Below are positions 8,758-17,815 of a stretch of 64,000 nt of DNA, piece by piece. Source of the DNA: an uncultured Spirochaetia bacterium (GTDB lineage Bacteria > Spirochaetota > Spirochaetia > CAKZLE01); contig CAKZLE010000034.1 of the NCBI GenBank assembly GCA_937125225.1, positions 1 through 64,000 of the forward strand, read 5' to 3'. The position numbers and the translations under genes were made by a program. Below the pieces are notes generated by a model. It did no database searches. It was not told the DNA's origin and was given only the letters and a program-made list of their open reading frames with translations. Each line of letters starts with the position of its first letter. Positions within the stretch are counted from its first letter, which is position 1.

Positions 8758-10566
8758 TTAAGCGATGACTACAAGTACATCTCCAGCTTTCTTCTGATCA
8801 CCTTGGGTGACATTGATAGCTCTGATAGTACCAGCACATGGAGCAAAGATCTCTGTCTCCATCTTCATAGCTTCCATAACAAGAACGAGGTCACCATCAG
8901 CGACAGCCTCTCCAACCTGTTTCTCAATTCTCAGGATAAGTCCTGGCATTGGTGCCTTGACTTCTGTTCCTGGTCCAGCAGCTGCAGCAGGTGCTGCAAC
9001 AGCGGCATTTGAATCAATACCAGCTTTCACAGACACATCATAGGTTGTACCGTTGACGACAGCTTTGTCCCCTTCGAATTTCACAGCGTATGGTGTGTTA
9101 TTGATTGTTACGGTATATCCATCAGCTGAAGCCTCTGCAATAGGAGCTTCCTCTTTGGCAGTCTTGTCTATCTTTCGAACGCCGATTCTTGCATCACCCT
9201 TGAGGAACTGGATTCCCTTTTCCTTACAGGCAGCTGCAATGAAGATGTTCTCATCAGTCAAAGGAAGGTTTTCTTTCTTGAGCAGTTCAGTCGCTACAGG
9301 GATACCCTTTGTAGGATCTGCATCGTTGATATCAACAACGAGCTTATCGGTGACTTCACGTCCAAGTTGTTCTGCTGCGATCTTAATGATCTCTGGGTCT
9401 GGTGATACTGGAGTCTTACCGAAGTAACCGAGTACCATCTTTCCATAACCTTCAGCGATCTTCTTCCATGGTCCGAACATGACATTGTTGAATGCCTGCT
9501 GGAAATAGAACTGTGATACTGGTGTTACAGAGGTTCCGAAACCACCACGTTCAACTACTTCACCCATAGCCATAGTGATCTCATGGTATCTGTCCATCAG
9601 GTCATTGTCTCTGAGCATCTGAGTGTTGGCAGTAAGTGCTCCACCCGGTAGTGGTGAGAATGGGATCAACGGATTGACCATGGTAGCCTCTGGTGGAAGG
9701 AAGTAGTCTTTCATACATTCTTTGAAGACCTCTTCAGCTTCCATAACCTTGTTGATATCGATCCCAAGATCGTAATCGGTGTTTCTCAGGGCATGCCACA
9801 TGGTGATGATATCTGGCTGACAGGTACCACCTGAAGCAGGTGCCATCGAGAGGTCTACCTGAGTAGCTCCAGCTTCGATCGCAGACATATACTGCTGGAT
9901 CGATACACCGGCTGTCTCATGTGTATGGAATACGAGATTCATATCTTTCCCAAGAAGTTTTCTTGCTCGTTTGATCGTCTCGAATACTACTCGTGGAGTA
10001 GTGGTTCCTGATGCATCTTTGAAACATACTGAATCGTATGGGATTCCTGCATCGAGGATCTTCTTGAGGACTCCCTCATAGAAGTCTGGATCATGAGCAC
10101 CTTTGGCCTCTGGGGGAAGTGCCATCATGGTTACTACGACCTCATGTCTGAGACCTGCATCATGGATACACTGACCGGAGTAGATAAGGTTGTTGACATC
10201 ATTAAGGGCATCGAAGTTTCTAATAGTAGAGATTCCATGCTTCTTGAACATCTTTGCATGTAGGTCGATCACATCTCTTGGTTGTGAATCGAGACCTACG
10301 ACATTTACACCTCTTGCGAGGGTCTGAAGGTTCGCATCAGGACCGGCAGTTCTTCTGAACTCGTCCATCATATCGAATGCATCTTCATTAGAGTAGAAAT
10401 AGAGTGACTGGAATCGTGCTCCACCACCTGCTTCAAAATGATTGATACCAGCAGCTGATGCTGCTTCTACAGCAGGCATAAAGTCTTTGGTAAAGACTCT
10501 TGCTCCATAGACAGACTGGAATCCGTCTCGGAAAGCTGTACACATAAAGTTTACACGTTTTTTCAT
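8758..10566 (-). CDS. oadA: Oxaloacetate decarboxylase alpha subunit (carboxyltransferase with biotinyl domain)
   Basis: 602 residues. The N-terminal HMGL/pyruvate-carboxylase-type TIM barrel has [14 protein letters not shown] near residue 10, [10 protein letters not shown] near 185 and HTHETAG near 215. A conserved linker (PYC_OADA domain) follows, then an Ala/Pro-rich hinge ([13 protein letters not shown]) and a C-terminal lipoyl/biotinyl domain with [11 protein letters not shown], whose middle Lys is the biotinylation site. It moves CO2 from oxaloacetate (or a related beta-keto acid) to biotin, and OadB then releases it. The barrel cannot by itself separate oxaloacetate from other acceptors. 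AAGGAG precedes the ATG. Confidence 0.92.
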   Translation of the reverse strand: MKKRVNFMCTAFRDGFQSVYGARVFTKDFMPAVEAASAAGINHFEAGGGARFQSLYFYSNEDAFDMMDEFRRTAGPDANLQTLARGVNVVGLDSQPRDVIDLHAKMFKKHGISTIRNFDALNDVNNLIYSGQCIHDAGLRHEVVVTMMALPPEAKGAHDPDFYEGVLKKILDAGIPYDSVCFKDASGTTTPRVVFETIKRARKLLGKDMNLVFHTHETAGVSIQQYMSAIEAGATQVDLSMAPASGGTCQPDIITMWHALRNTDYDLGIDINKVMEAEEVFKECMKDYFLPPEATMVNPLIPFSPLPGGALTANTQMLRDNDLMDRYHEITMAMGEVVERGGFGTSVTPVSQFYFQQAFNNVMFGPWKKIAEGYGKMVLGYFGKTPVSPDPEIIKIAAEQLGREVTDKLVVDINDADPTKGIPVATELLKKENLPLTDENIFIAAACKEKGIQFLKGDARIGVRKIDKTAKEEAPIAEASADGYTVTINNTPYAVKFEGDKAVVNGTTYDVSVKAGIDSNAAVAAPAAAAGPGTEVKAPMPGLILRIEKQVGEAVADGDLVLVMEAMKMETEIFAPCAGTIRAINVTQGDQKKAGDVLVVIA

Positions 10567-10586
10567 GAAAGCTCCTTGATCTTAAC

Positions 10587-10817
10587 TTAACGTTTGGATT
10601 GAGCTGCAGCAGCAGCAATTGCGAGGGCTATTTCAGCATCTGCTGAACCACCAATAATACGAGGGGCAGAGGCTTTGACCGGTACTTCCTTTTCAGGGAA
10701 GTATCGAGTAACCACTGCGGAAAGTATCTTCGTAACGAAGATTAAGATGACCAGAAAACTGAATACAACAGCCATACCGATCACCATGAGGACTAATCCT
10801 TGTTCCATCAACGACAC
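10587..10817 (-). CDS. oadG: Oxaloacetate decarboxylase gamma subunit
   Basis: 76 residues with one N-terminal membrane helix (LVLMVIGMAVVFSFLVILIFVTKIL) and a short polar, Ala-rich tail, the standard OadG shape. The tail of this family binds OadA and anchors the complex. Translation starts at GTG, with AAGGAG 6 bases upstream deciding the start. First gene of oadGAB, 20 bases before oadA. Only the small size and single helix support the call on their own; position makes it secure. Confidence 0.88.
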   Translation of the reverse strand: MSLMEQGLVLMVIGMAVVFSFLVILIFVTKILSAVVTRYFPEKEVPVKASAPRIIGGSADAEIALAIAAAAAQSKR

Positions 10818-11040
10818 TGTGTGCTCCTTGCGATATATTCTAGCGTCTCTTTCAGGGAATAATTTCGGGGTTATGCCAAGAAAGATTTAGACGCAAAATC
10901 GCTCAGGCTAACTATACAGATTTACGTGCAACCTTTCAAGGTGTATCAATTTACTTTCACTGAGAAAAACAGCCCCATGGATACCCCTCTTTCGAGATGT
11001 TAGAGTGGGCTAATATTTTTGATTATGCGACAAAGAAACG

Positions 11041-11069
11041 TTGACTAATGGGTAAAGAAGAATTACTGT
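11041..11069 (+). promoter_or_regulatory. Candidate promoter of the iron operon (leaderless start)
   Basis: TTGACT, a 17-base spacer and TACTGT. The -10 box is weak, but it ends 6 bases before the ATG at 11076 and the gene has no Shine-Dalgarno sequence. Both fit a leaderless mRNA. Confidence 0.4.
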
Positions 11070-11075
11070 GCAGAT

Positions 11076-13034
11076 ATGGCGAAGCAAACAGCTGAAACTC
11101 GAAAGATCATACTCACCGGTCTAGCGAACTCAGGAAAGACACAGATATTCAATAATCTTACCGGCTCCTATGGGGTCGTAGCAAACTATCCGATGACTAC
11201 CTTAGAGCAGGAATCATCGACCTTCTCTTTCAGGAACATCGAATGGGAACTTATTGATACACCAGGGGTGAATACCCTACAGGCCGACTCTTCTGAAGCT
11301 ATAGTATTTAGAAAGGCCCTGTTGAGACAACGACCTGATATTATCCTGCAATGTATTGATGCGAATAGACTGAGACAATCCCTTAGATTGACAGCCGAAC
11401 TCCTTGAATATGGTATTCCGATCGTTTTGAGTCTCAATGTCATAGATGAGACTGCGAAAAAGGGTATCCGTATCGATACCGGTAGATTATCGAGTCTTCT
11501 CGGTATCCCTGTGATCGAGACGGTCGCTCATGTGGGATCGGGGATGTATGATCTCAAAGAGGCCTTCTCCCATGCTCAAGTCTCACGAACGAAGATCGTC
11601 TTCTCAGGAGATATGAAAGAGATGGTAGAGTCTGTGGAAGGGGCCCTCTCTGAGGATACGCTCTACCGGCAGTTGATGGCAGTCCTTGCATTGACTGAAG
11701 ACCCTGAACTCAAGAATATCGAATTCAGTGAGAAGAATATTCATCCTATCTCTGCGGAGACCGTAAAGAGGATAGAAGAAGAGGCTAAGAGGCAGCGAAT
11801 AAATCATAAAGGTGACATGAAGACGATCATGAATCGTCAGATGGCTAAGTGGACTGATTCCCTCTATGAAAAGGTTGTCACAGAGCGAGCTGTCCCCCCT
11901 GTTGAGAGTTTTGCCTCGAAGATGGGCTATTACAGCAGACATCCCCTGTATGGATTCGGATTTCTACTCATATTCATCATCATATCCTATTTCTCGGTTG
12001 TGGTATTCGCAGGCTGGCTTGCGGGGGTCATGGAGACCTTCATCACTGAACCCATCATTGGATATCTAGGATCGATGATCACCAACGAGTTCCTTCATGA
12101 CTTTCTCATTGGAGACTTTGGGATACTTACCTTGGGTCTCTTCAATGCTATATGTACTATATTGCCGATTCTTTCTGTCTTCTTCTTCCTCTTTGGATTC
12201 TTAGAGGATGTCGGGTATCTACCGAATCTCTCAGTTCTCTTGAGAAGATCATTCACCAAGGTCGGTCTTTCAGGTCGAGCAGTCATGCCGATCATCCTCG
12301 GCTTCGGTTGTAAGACGATGGCTACCTTGACTACAAGATCTCTCAAATCCAGGAAAGAGCGACTCATCGCTATCTACCTCATAGCCTTTGCGATTCCCTG
12401 TTCTGCACAGCTCGCTCTTAATATCGCGATCCTTGGACGTGCAGGACCGCTCCCTTTTCTGATAGCTATGGTCTTTCTCGTGTTAGTCGAGCTTCTAGCA
12501 GGTAAGATCCTCAATAGGGTCATCAAAGACGATGGGAATCAGTTCTTCATACAAGAGTTACCTCCCTTCAGAGTCCCTATGATCGATGCCGTCTTCAAGA
12601 AGACAGGTTATCGCCTCCTCTGGTTCCTGAAAGAGGCGATTCCAGTTTTTATGCTGGCATCAGCGATCATCTTCTTCATCGATCTCATCGGTCTACTCGA
12701 TCTTCTGAAGGGCTTTCTCAGACCCATGGTCGTAGGATGGTTGGGATTACCTATCGAGATGGTCGAAGCTCTGATCCTTCTGATCGCACGAGAAGAGGCG
12801 GCAGCAGGATTGATACTCCGACTCTCTGATATGGGGATGCTCGATCCAATACAGAGTATCATAGCGGTCGTGGTAACGACCATGTTCGTCCCCTGTTTTG
12901 CGAATATCGTAGCGATGTTCAAGGAGGCTGGGGCAAAAGCTGGTATAATGATGTTGATAGGGATCAATATCTCAACGATATTGTTGGCTGGAATATTGAA
13001 CTTCTTACTGAGATCGGTACCGGGACTATTCTAA
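11076..13034 (+). CDS. FeoB-like ferrous iron transporter
   Basis: 652 residues. The N-terminal GTPase domain has P-loop GLANSGKTQIFNNL (residues about 15-28), DTPGVNTLQ near 62 for G3 and NVIDE near 122 for G4. After a linker to about residue 280, hydrophobic Gate domains follow, including GFGCKTMATLTTRSLKSRKER and the conserved second-gate region near 590-620. FeoB moves Fe2+ across the inner membrane. This version is shorter than classic FeoB (about 770), and its P-loop GLANSGKT differs from the usual GNPNSGKT. A metal other than iron is possible. The downstream DtxR-FeoA gene 12 bases away supports iron or manganese. Confidence 0.85.
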   Translation: MAKQTAETRKIILTGLANSGKTQIFNNLTGSYGVVANYPMTTLEQESSTFSFRNIEWELIDTPGVNTLQADSSEAIVFRKALLRQRPDIILQCIDANRLRQSLRLTAELLEYGIPIVLSLNVIDETAKKGIRIDTGRLSSLLGIPVIETVAHVGSGMYDLKEAFSHAQVSRTKIVFSGDMKEMVESVEGALSEDTLYRQLMAVLALTEDPELKNIEFSEKNIHPISAETVKRIEEEAKRQRINHKGDMKTIMNRQMAKWTDSLYEKVVTERAVPPVESFASKMGYYSRHPLYGFGFLLIFIIISYFSVVVFAGWLAGVMETFITEPIIGYLGSMITNEFLHDFLIGDFGILTLGLFNAICTILPILSVFFFLFGFLEDVGYLPNLSVLLRRSFTKVGLSGRAVMPIILGFGCKTMATLTTRSLKSRKERLIAIYLIAFAIPCSAQLALNIAILGRAGPLPFLIAMVFLVLVELLAGKILNRVIKDDGNQFFIQELPPFRVPMIDAVFKKTGYRLLWFLKEAIPVFMLASAIIFFIDLIGLLDLLKGFLRPMVVGWLGLPIEMVEALILLIAREEAAAGLILRLSDMGMLDPIQSIIAVVVTTMFVPCFANIVAMFKEAGAKAGIMMLIGINISTILLAGILNFLLRSVPGLF

Positions 13035-13046
13035 AGGTGGTATAGC

Positions 13047-13865
13047 ATGGCAACGAAAGAATCAAAGATGGTTGATGAATATATTGAGGCGATCTGGATG
13101 CTCACCGAACGTGGTGAGTGTACGATAACCTCTGTGAAAGACTACTTCTCCACAGATTATGATCAGAACTATTTCGATCAATTACTGAAGCTTGACCTGA
13201 TATCTACCGATGAGAAGGGAGCGATCACCTATACGGATGAAGGCTGGAAAAAGGGTCGTACACTGATCAGGGCACACCGAATCGCTGAACGTCTGCTTTA
13301 CGATGTGTTGAGGATCGAAGATTATGAGATGGCTGCCTGTGAGTTCGAGCATATAATCGACACCGATCTTATAGATGGTATCTGTACGTTATTAGGTCAT
13401 CCAAGACGATGCCCCGACGGCTTACCGATACCCCCGGGGGAATGTTGTAAGGCAGAACAGAAGATGATCAAGAGTCCTTCAGTATCACTCCTTGAACTGA
13501 AACCTGAGGAGTCTGGCCGGGTCGTCGCAGTCAATGCAGAGAATGATCATCAACTACATCTTCTCGATAACCTACAGATTCGACCTGGGACAGTCTTGAA
13601 GATTCATCAGGTTCAGCCCTCTATCGTCGTTGAATGTGATGGGTCCACCATTGCGATCGATGAGAAAGTGGCATCTTCTATATATGTATGGAAATTGACT
13701 GCTGATAGATATCAAGAGATTACACATCATCCGAGAAGAGGCAGGCACCATAAAGATCATGATCCTTCCTCTTATGATTGTGGTCCGAGAAGAGGGCTTG
13801 GATCTGGACGTCCACAGGGAAAGAGACGTGGCTGGCGATTTAAGAATAGTACCTCTGATACGTAG
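13047..13865 (+). CDS. DtxR-family metalloregulator with C-terminal FeoA domain
   Basis: 272 residues. An N-terminal winged helix (about 5-70) is followed by the DtxR metal-binding and dimer domain. Residues matching DtxR ligands are visible at H77 and E81 (HRIAERLL) and C98, E101, H102 (ACEFEH). The DtxR ancillary ligand His98 appears replaced by an acidic residue. HPRRCPDGLPIP near 118 is typical of the family. A FeoA/SH3-like domain covers about 148-222. The tail (about 228-272) is rich in His and Arg, unlike ordinary DtxR, and could bind metal or nucleic acid. It probably represses its operon when Fe2+ or Mn2+ is plentiful. AGGTGG precedes the ATG. Confidence 0.85.
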   Translation: MATKESKMVDEYIEAIWMLTERGECTITSVKDYFSTDYDQNYFDQLLKLDLISTDEKGAITYTDEGWKKGRTLIRAHRIAERLLYDVLRIEDYEMAACEFEHIIDTDLIDGICTLLGHPRRCPDGLPIPPGECCKAEQKMIKSPSVSLLELKPEESGRVVAVNAENDHQLHLLDNLQIRPGTVLKIHQVQPSIVVECDGSTIAIDEKVASSIYVWKLTADRYQEITHHPRRGRHHKDHDPSSYDCGPRRGLGSGRPQGKRRGWRFKNSTSDT

Positions 13866-13875
13866 GAGTCTTTAG

Positions 13876-14439
13876 ATGCAGAGATCCGAACATCGGTCGA
13901 TCACACGGTATGGGTTACAACAGGTATACCCAGATTTATCTGAACAGATAGTGAAGAGACTTGAAAGATGCTCTTCCCGGATGGAAGGTCGCCGAAGGAT
14001 GAGAAGGAATCCTGAGCAGTTTGGTCTCCGACCTCTCTATGCTAGTCAGGATGAAAGCCGAGAACTCATTGAGTTAGCCCTGCAGGAGAGGCTACTAGAG
14101 GCAGCAGATTTCCACCAACAGAAACAGAGATTTCGGCTTATTACAACCTTAGGTGAGTTATTACATCTTTTTCAGGATATTGCATACCATACGAGTCTTA
14201 TAGATCTAGGTGAAGAGTATCGTTCAAAAGTCATATCAGAAATCATGAAGAGGAAACACCTCAGTACGAGTATTTATCTGTATGCCATATCTGACAGAAC
14301 CTATACAGAGACGCCAGGGATGCTTCCTGATGATTGGAGTGATAAGCAGAAAGAGCAGAGGAAGGATCTTGCACTTAAAATGACTATCCTCTTTCTACAG
14401 GATATGAGTCATATGATGAAGAATCTCATGGATGAGTGA
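13876..14439 (+). CDS. Unknown protein of the iron operon
   Basis: 187 residues, mostly helical and charged, with no signal peptide or membrane segment. I do not recognise it securely. One stretch near residue 93, LGELLHLFQDIAYHTSLIDLG, resembles the LG-x-LH-x-x-QD-x-x-x-H-x-x-x-x-x-LG pattern of Het-C/zinc-phospholipase C-like helical proteins. The other metal-ligand motifs of that fold are not evident. It starts 10 bases after the DtxR-FeoA gene with AGGAG upstream and is followed by a terminator, so it is the third gene of the operon. A metal-linked role is inferred from context only. Confidence 0.6.
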   Translation: MQRSEHRSITRYGLQQVYPDLSEQIVKRLERCSSRMEGRRRMRRNPEQFGLRPLYASQDESRELIELALQERLLEAADFHQQKQRFRLITTLGELLHLFQDIAYHTSLIDLGEEYRSKVISEIMKRKHLSTSIYLYAISDRTYTETPGMLPDDWSDKQKEQRKDLALKMTILFLQDMSHMMKNLMDE

Positions 14440-14441
14440 TA

Positions 14442-14472
14442 GGGGACCTTGAAAGAAGGCCCCCATCTTTTT
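14442..14472 (+). terminator. Intrinsic terminator of the iron operon
   Basis: GGGGACCTT, GAAAG loop, AAGGCCCCC, then ATCTTTTT. It begins 2 bases after the last stop codon of the operon. Confidence 0.88.
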
Positions 14473-14474
14473 CG

Positions 14475-16076
14475 CTATTCGACAAGCTCTCCATCTAGAT
14501 AAACACTACCAGAGAAGATCCTGATCTCTTTTGGTGTTGAACCTCTTTCTGTAAAATAACCTACAAGGACCCCAGAATCATATTGACCAGTGAAGAGCCC
14601 TCCGGCAGGAAGGTTGATCGAGAATGATCCATCTTCCTGGATCTGAGAAAGATCGAGAGAGATATCAGGACCGAAGAATCCTCTAGTCCAGCCTGTATAG
14701 GACATCTTGAGAACACCATTCTTATAGCTTACAGAGTAGTTATCTGAGGATCCTCCAGTGTAGATGACACGATAGGTACCACTATACTTCACGTTAGTCC
14801 CTGTTGCGTTTATCTCATCTAACTCCATGATCGTATGTTTCCAGGGGTTAGCACTTAATGAGTTGGAATAGATCTTATCAACCTGCGAATAGGTCAGTAG
14901 GTTAGAGCTCGTATTCTTCAAACCGATCACGATCTCTTGAGTCTCATATTGATAGGGATTATCATTTCTCCAAGAGGAGACCTTGAGGGAGTTGATATTC
15001 TTTGATTGGAGTGAATTATCAGCATAGACTGCCTGAGAACGTACAACGGTCCTGAACCAGTTATCCGATTGAGTCTTTCCCTTCTTTGTCATGATCGGTT
15101 GGAGAATATAGGAGACTGCATCTCTATTGTTCTGGTTATTGTATTCAGCATAATAGGTCTTGACCTGAAAATCACCAAATCCGTTATTATCCTGAGTCAC
15201 ATTTCCAGTACCATAGGTCTGTACGAAATAATCACCACCAGTACGGGTTCTTGCGGGAGGGTCTAGGTCTGTAGCATCATTCTCTAAAGTGACCGCTGAA
15301 TTATCCCAATGGTCGGTGATAGTGTAGGTATAGAGATTCTCGTTCGCTGCAGTGATTGCAGGAGTTGTTATGGTATATACTGTCTGAGCATCTGCAGAGT
15401 CAGCATATGTATAGCTGGCATCCAAGACCTCTTTCTCGACATAGGACTTATCGTAATAGACAGATTCTAATGAGATGAAGCCTTTATCGACACCATTCTC
15501 TTCATAGAAGGCCCAGCTTGTATCATCGGCTTTTACGAGATACTTCTCATATTCATATTTCAGGTAGAGGTTCGAATGGTCATAGATGAAGAGTTCTATA
15601 TAATATTCAGTAGTACCCTTCTTTGTCATCTTGAAATAGGCCTCTAACCCCTCATCTCCATAGAAATTAGTGATAAGGACCTTCTTGTTCGGCTTACCTG
15701 GTACGTATGCTGAATTACCAGATTCATACAGAGTGTATACTTGAGCAGGTGTCAATATGGTTCCCGAATCATCATGAAGGTAGTCATAGACATCGGTTGA
15801 GATCGAGGGAATATCTCCAGCAGATGGATTCAAGGATCTCGCCTGATCCTCTTCGATCTGAGGCTCTTCAGATAGTGAAAGATTCAAGGATCTGTTCTCT
15901 ATATCGAGATCTGAGGCTAGAAGAGTCATCACAGATGTGAGATTGGCATTCAATACTGTCAACGTCTCAAGATCTCGATCTGTTCCACTACTTGAATAGT
16001 ACTCACATGAGGTCAACATAGATACGAGCAACAGTGAGATACTGAGAATTATGAGACTTCTTAAACTTTTTTTCAT
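14475..16076 (-). CDS. Large lipoprotein of unknown function
   Basis: 533 residues. The N-terminus is a lipoprotein signal: KK, then hydrophobic LIILSISLLLVSML, then lipobox LTSC with Cys near residue 24. The mature part is rich in Ser, Thr, Tyr, Asn and Asp, the composition of an extracytoplasmic beta-rich protein. The C-terminal 100 residues look like short beta-strands (GTYRVIY, YSVSYKNGVLKMSY, GSFSINLPAGG). No enzyme motif is seen. GAGGG precedes the ATG, and a perfect palindrome lies just upstream. It is probably anchored in the outer or cytoplasmic membrane and possibly surface-exposed. Confidence 0.8.
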   Translation of the reverse strand: MKKSLRSLIILSISLLLVSMLTSCEYYSSSGTDRDLETLTVLNANLTSVMTLLASDLDIENRSLNLSLSEEPQIEEDQARSLNPSAGDIPSISTDVYDYLHDDSGTILTPAQVYTLYESGNSAYVPGKPNKKVLITNFYGDEGLEAYFKMTKKGTTEYYIELFIYDHSNLYLKYEYEKYLVKADDTSWAFYEENGVDKGFISLESVYYDKSYVEKEVLDASYTYADSADAQTVYTITTPAITAANENLYTYTITDHWDNSAVTLENDATDLDPPARTRTGGDYFVQTYGTGNVTQDNNGFGDFQVKTYYAEYNNQNNRDAVSYILQPIMTKKGKTQSDNWFRTVVRSQAVYADNSLQSKNINSLKVSSWRNDNPYQYETQEIVIGLKNTSSNLLTYSQVDKIYSNSLSANPWKHTIMELDEINATGTNVKYSGTYRVIYTGGSSDNYSVSYKNGVLKMSYTGWTRGFFGPDISLDLSQIQEDGSFSINLPAGGLFTGQYDSGVLVGYFTERGSTPKEIRIFSGSVYLDGELVE

Positions 16077-16094
16077 TGGTTTCCCTCTTTTAAC

Positions 16095-16109
16095 TTGTAA
16101 TCATTACAA
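16095..16109. promoter_or_regulatory. Perfect 15-base palindrome upstream of the lipoprotein gene
   Basis: TTGTAAT-C-ATTACAA is a perfect 7-1-7 inverted repeat, 19 bases before the lipoprotein ATG and within its likely 5' region. It has the size and symmetry of an operator. The regulator is unknown. Confidence 0.45.
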
Positions 16110-16175
16110 ATACAATATCAATATACTCCACTTGAAGTTAATTGTCACTATATTATATATGAGATAAGGGGTGTT

Positions 16176-17120
16176 TTATGCGTTCCGTCTGAATGACCGT
16201 TTAATCTTGCCTAGTATCGCTTTATAGGGGACCCTAGCCTCTTTCTCTATAGGCTCTTTACTCTCTAGTCCCATGATAGCATGTACAGTCTGTGTATCAA
16301 GGCGTTGGGTAAGTCGGGAGATCCTCTCTGATACCTCTAGCTTCTTTCTGGCTATCTGATGTGAGGTCCTGCGTGCATACTTCTCCTCTTTTGAGGGCTT
16401 TCTTGAGAGTTCCTCGAGACTTTTCTCGAGAAGATCATCGATATCCTCTAGGAAAGTCCCTCTTTTCATATAGAAAGCTAGCATGCAGGTCGTAGCGGAC
16501 ATGGTTATCAACCCATGATAGGCGGTATCTATCGTATCTAGGTACATGTTCCATCTCCAAGAATAGAGAAAACGGTTCTTGCCTTTCTCTAAGAAGAGCC
16601 TCACTAGTCCGAACACTCCGATGAAGATGATACTCATCTGCGGGATGGATACTGCCTTGTTGATTGCCTGTGATATCTGGGTCACTAAGACCACGATCAA
16701 GAAAGTGAGGAGGATCTCTGCTGTAGAGATCAGGAAGGTAGCGGTCTTGAAGGCTCTTGAATAATTCGCAGTCTTCTTGATCTTGGTCGTCAGGTGTTGT
16801 TCGATCACTGAGAACTTAGTGAGGATGACATCCTTACGCTCTCGATTCTTATGGGCCTCTGCATGTCCGAGTATCTGGTCCTTTACCTTTTTCGTGAAGA
16901 TATGGGAGAGTTCATGCTGTAGTTTCTCATGGGCGTAGGAGAAGGCCCAAGAGGGATTGTACCGTTCGCGCTGCTGAGAGATCTTGATGAGTTCGTTATA
17001 ATCACATTCAAGGGTAGAGACTGTTCCTCTGAAAGGTTCAATGATCTTTTCTGGTGAGATTGTGTGATCGAATCCTTCGATCATAGAGGTGATACGTCTT
17101 GTGATATCAGAAGCTCTCAT
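16176..17120 (-). CDS. Membrane protein of unknown function
   Basis: 314 residues. A charged helical N-terminal domain (about 1-130) is followed by two or three membrane segments (FLISTAEILLTFLIVVLVTQI near 136, MSIIFIGVFGLVRLFL near 168, and a weaker one near 212). The C-terminal half is strongly basic and probably coiled-coil (DDLLEKSLEELSRK, RRTSHQIARKKLEVSERISRL). No known domain is recognised. There is no Shine-Dalgarno site. A promoter with its -10 box ending 9 bases before the ATG suggests a leaderless message. Confidence 0.7.
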   Translation of the reverse strand: MRASDITRRITSMIEGFDHTISPEKIIEPFRGTVSTLECDYNELIKISQQRERYNPSWAFSYAHEKLQHELSHIFTKKVKDQILGHAEAHKNRERKDVILTKFSVIEQHLTTKIKKTANYSRAFKTATFLISTAEILLTFLIVVLVTQISQAINKAVSIPQMSIIFIGVFGLVRLFLEKGKNRFLYSWRWNMYLDTIDTAYHGLITMSATTCMLAFYMKRGTFLEDIDDLLEKSLEELSRKPSKEEKYARRTSHQIARKKLEVSERISRLTQRLDTQTVHAIMGLESKEPIEKEARVPYKAILGKIKRSFRRNA

Positions 17121-17129
17121 ATAATCAAC

Positions 17130-17158
17130 ATATTACTGTAGAACTGATTCAAGGACAA
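17130..17158 (-). promoter_or_regulatory. Candidate promoter of the 314-residue membrane protein (near-leaderless)
   Basis: On the minus strand TTGTCC, a 17-base spacer and TAATAT. The -10 box ends 9 bases before the ATG at 17120, and no ribosome site is present. Confidence 0.45.
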
Positions 17159-17239
17159 TCATTGATCCGGAAAGATTCTTCTTGAAATCTTGAGGATTAT
17201 CGTAATAATAGGAGATAAGAAAGAGAAACAGGTGGTATT

Positions 17240-17815
17240 TTGAGCATGAACGGTTTAGCCTATCCCTTTAAAAAACTCATGTATTGTCCCGCATGTGGGG
17301 CACCGACCTTTAAACCGAAGAAGATAGATAAGTCACCAACGGGGCAACTGAAGACCAAACAGTTCGGCTGTACGACCTGTGGCTTCGAGTTCTTCAGGAA
17401 TGCTGCTGCAAGTACCATGGCTGTCATCATGAAGGATGAGGATACCATCCTCATGATCAGAAGAGCACGGGAGCCTGCTAAAGGGACCCTTGATCTTCCC
17501 GGTGGGTTCGTGGATCCCGGGGAACGGTCTGAGATCGCTATGATCCGGGAGGTCTATGAAGAGACCAATCTCCATGTCTCCTCCTATGAGGTTCATCCGA
17601 AGACCTACTGTAATGAATATCTATTCGGAGGGGTCCTCTACGATACACTTGATATCGTCTATATCTGCAGAGTCAAGAACTGGGATGATCTGAGAAGTAA
17701 TGATCCTGAAGAGGGAGAGCCTCTTCTCATCAAGCTAGATGAGCTTGATCCGAAAGAGGTCGGACTTGATTCAGTTCGGCGGTTCGTTACCGATTTCCTG
17801 CACTCTAGAGGATAG
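17240..17815 (+). CDS. Nudix hydrolase with N-terminal zinc ribbon
   Basis: 191 residues. A zinc ribbon comes first (CPACG near 15-19 and CTTCG near 43-47). The Nudix domain follows, with the box G-x5-E-x7-REVYEETNL near residues 88-110; the usual Gly of EEXG is Asn. This architecture resembles NudC-like and ADP-ribose/NADH pyrophosphatases. It cleaves a nucleoside diphosphate linked to another group. The substrate is not predictable. The reading starts at TTG with AGGTGG 5 bases away; an ATG two codons on (17246) is the alternative. Its last 11 bases overlap the convergent AEC gene. Confidence 0.85.
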   Translation: MSMNGLAYPFKKLMYCPACGAPTFKPKKIDKSPTGQLKTKQFGCTTCGFEFFRNAAASTMAVIMKDEDTILMIRRAREPAKGTLDLPGGFVDPGERSEIAMIREVYEETNLHVSSYEVHPKTYCNEYLFGGVLYDTLDIVYICRVKNWDDLRSNDPEEGEPLLIKLDELDPKEVGLDSVRRFVTDFLHSRG

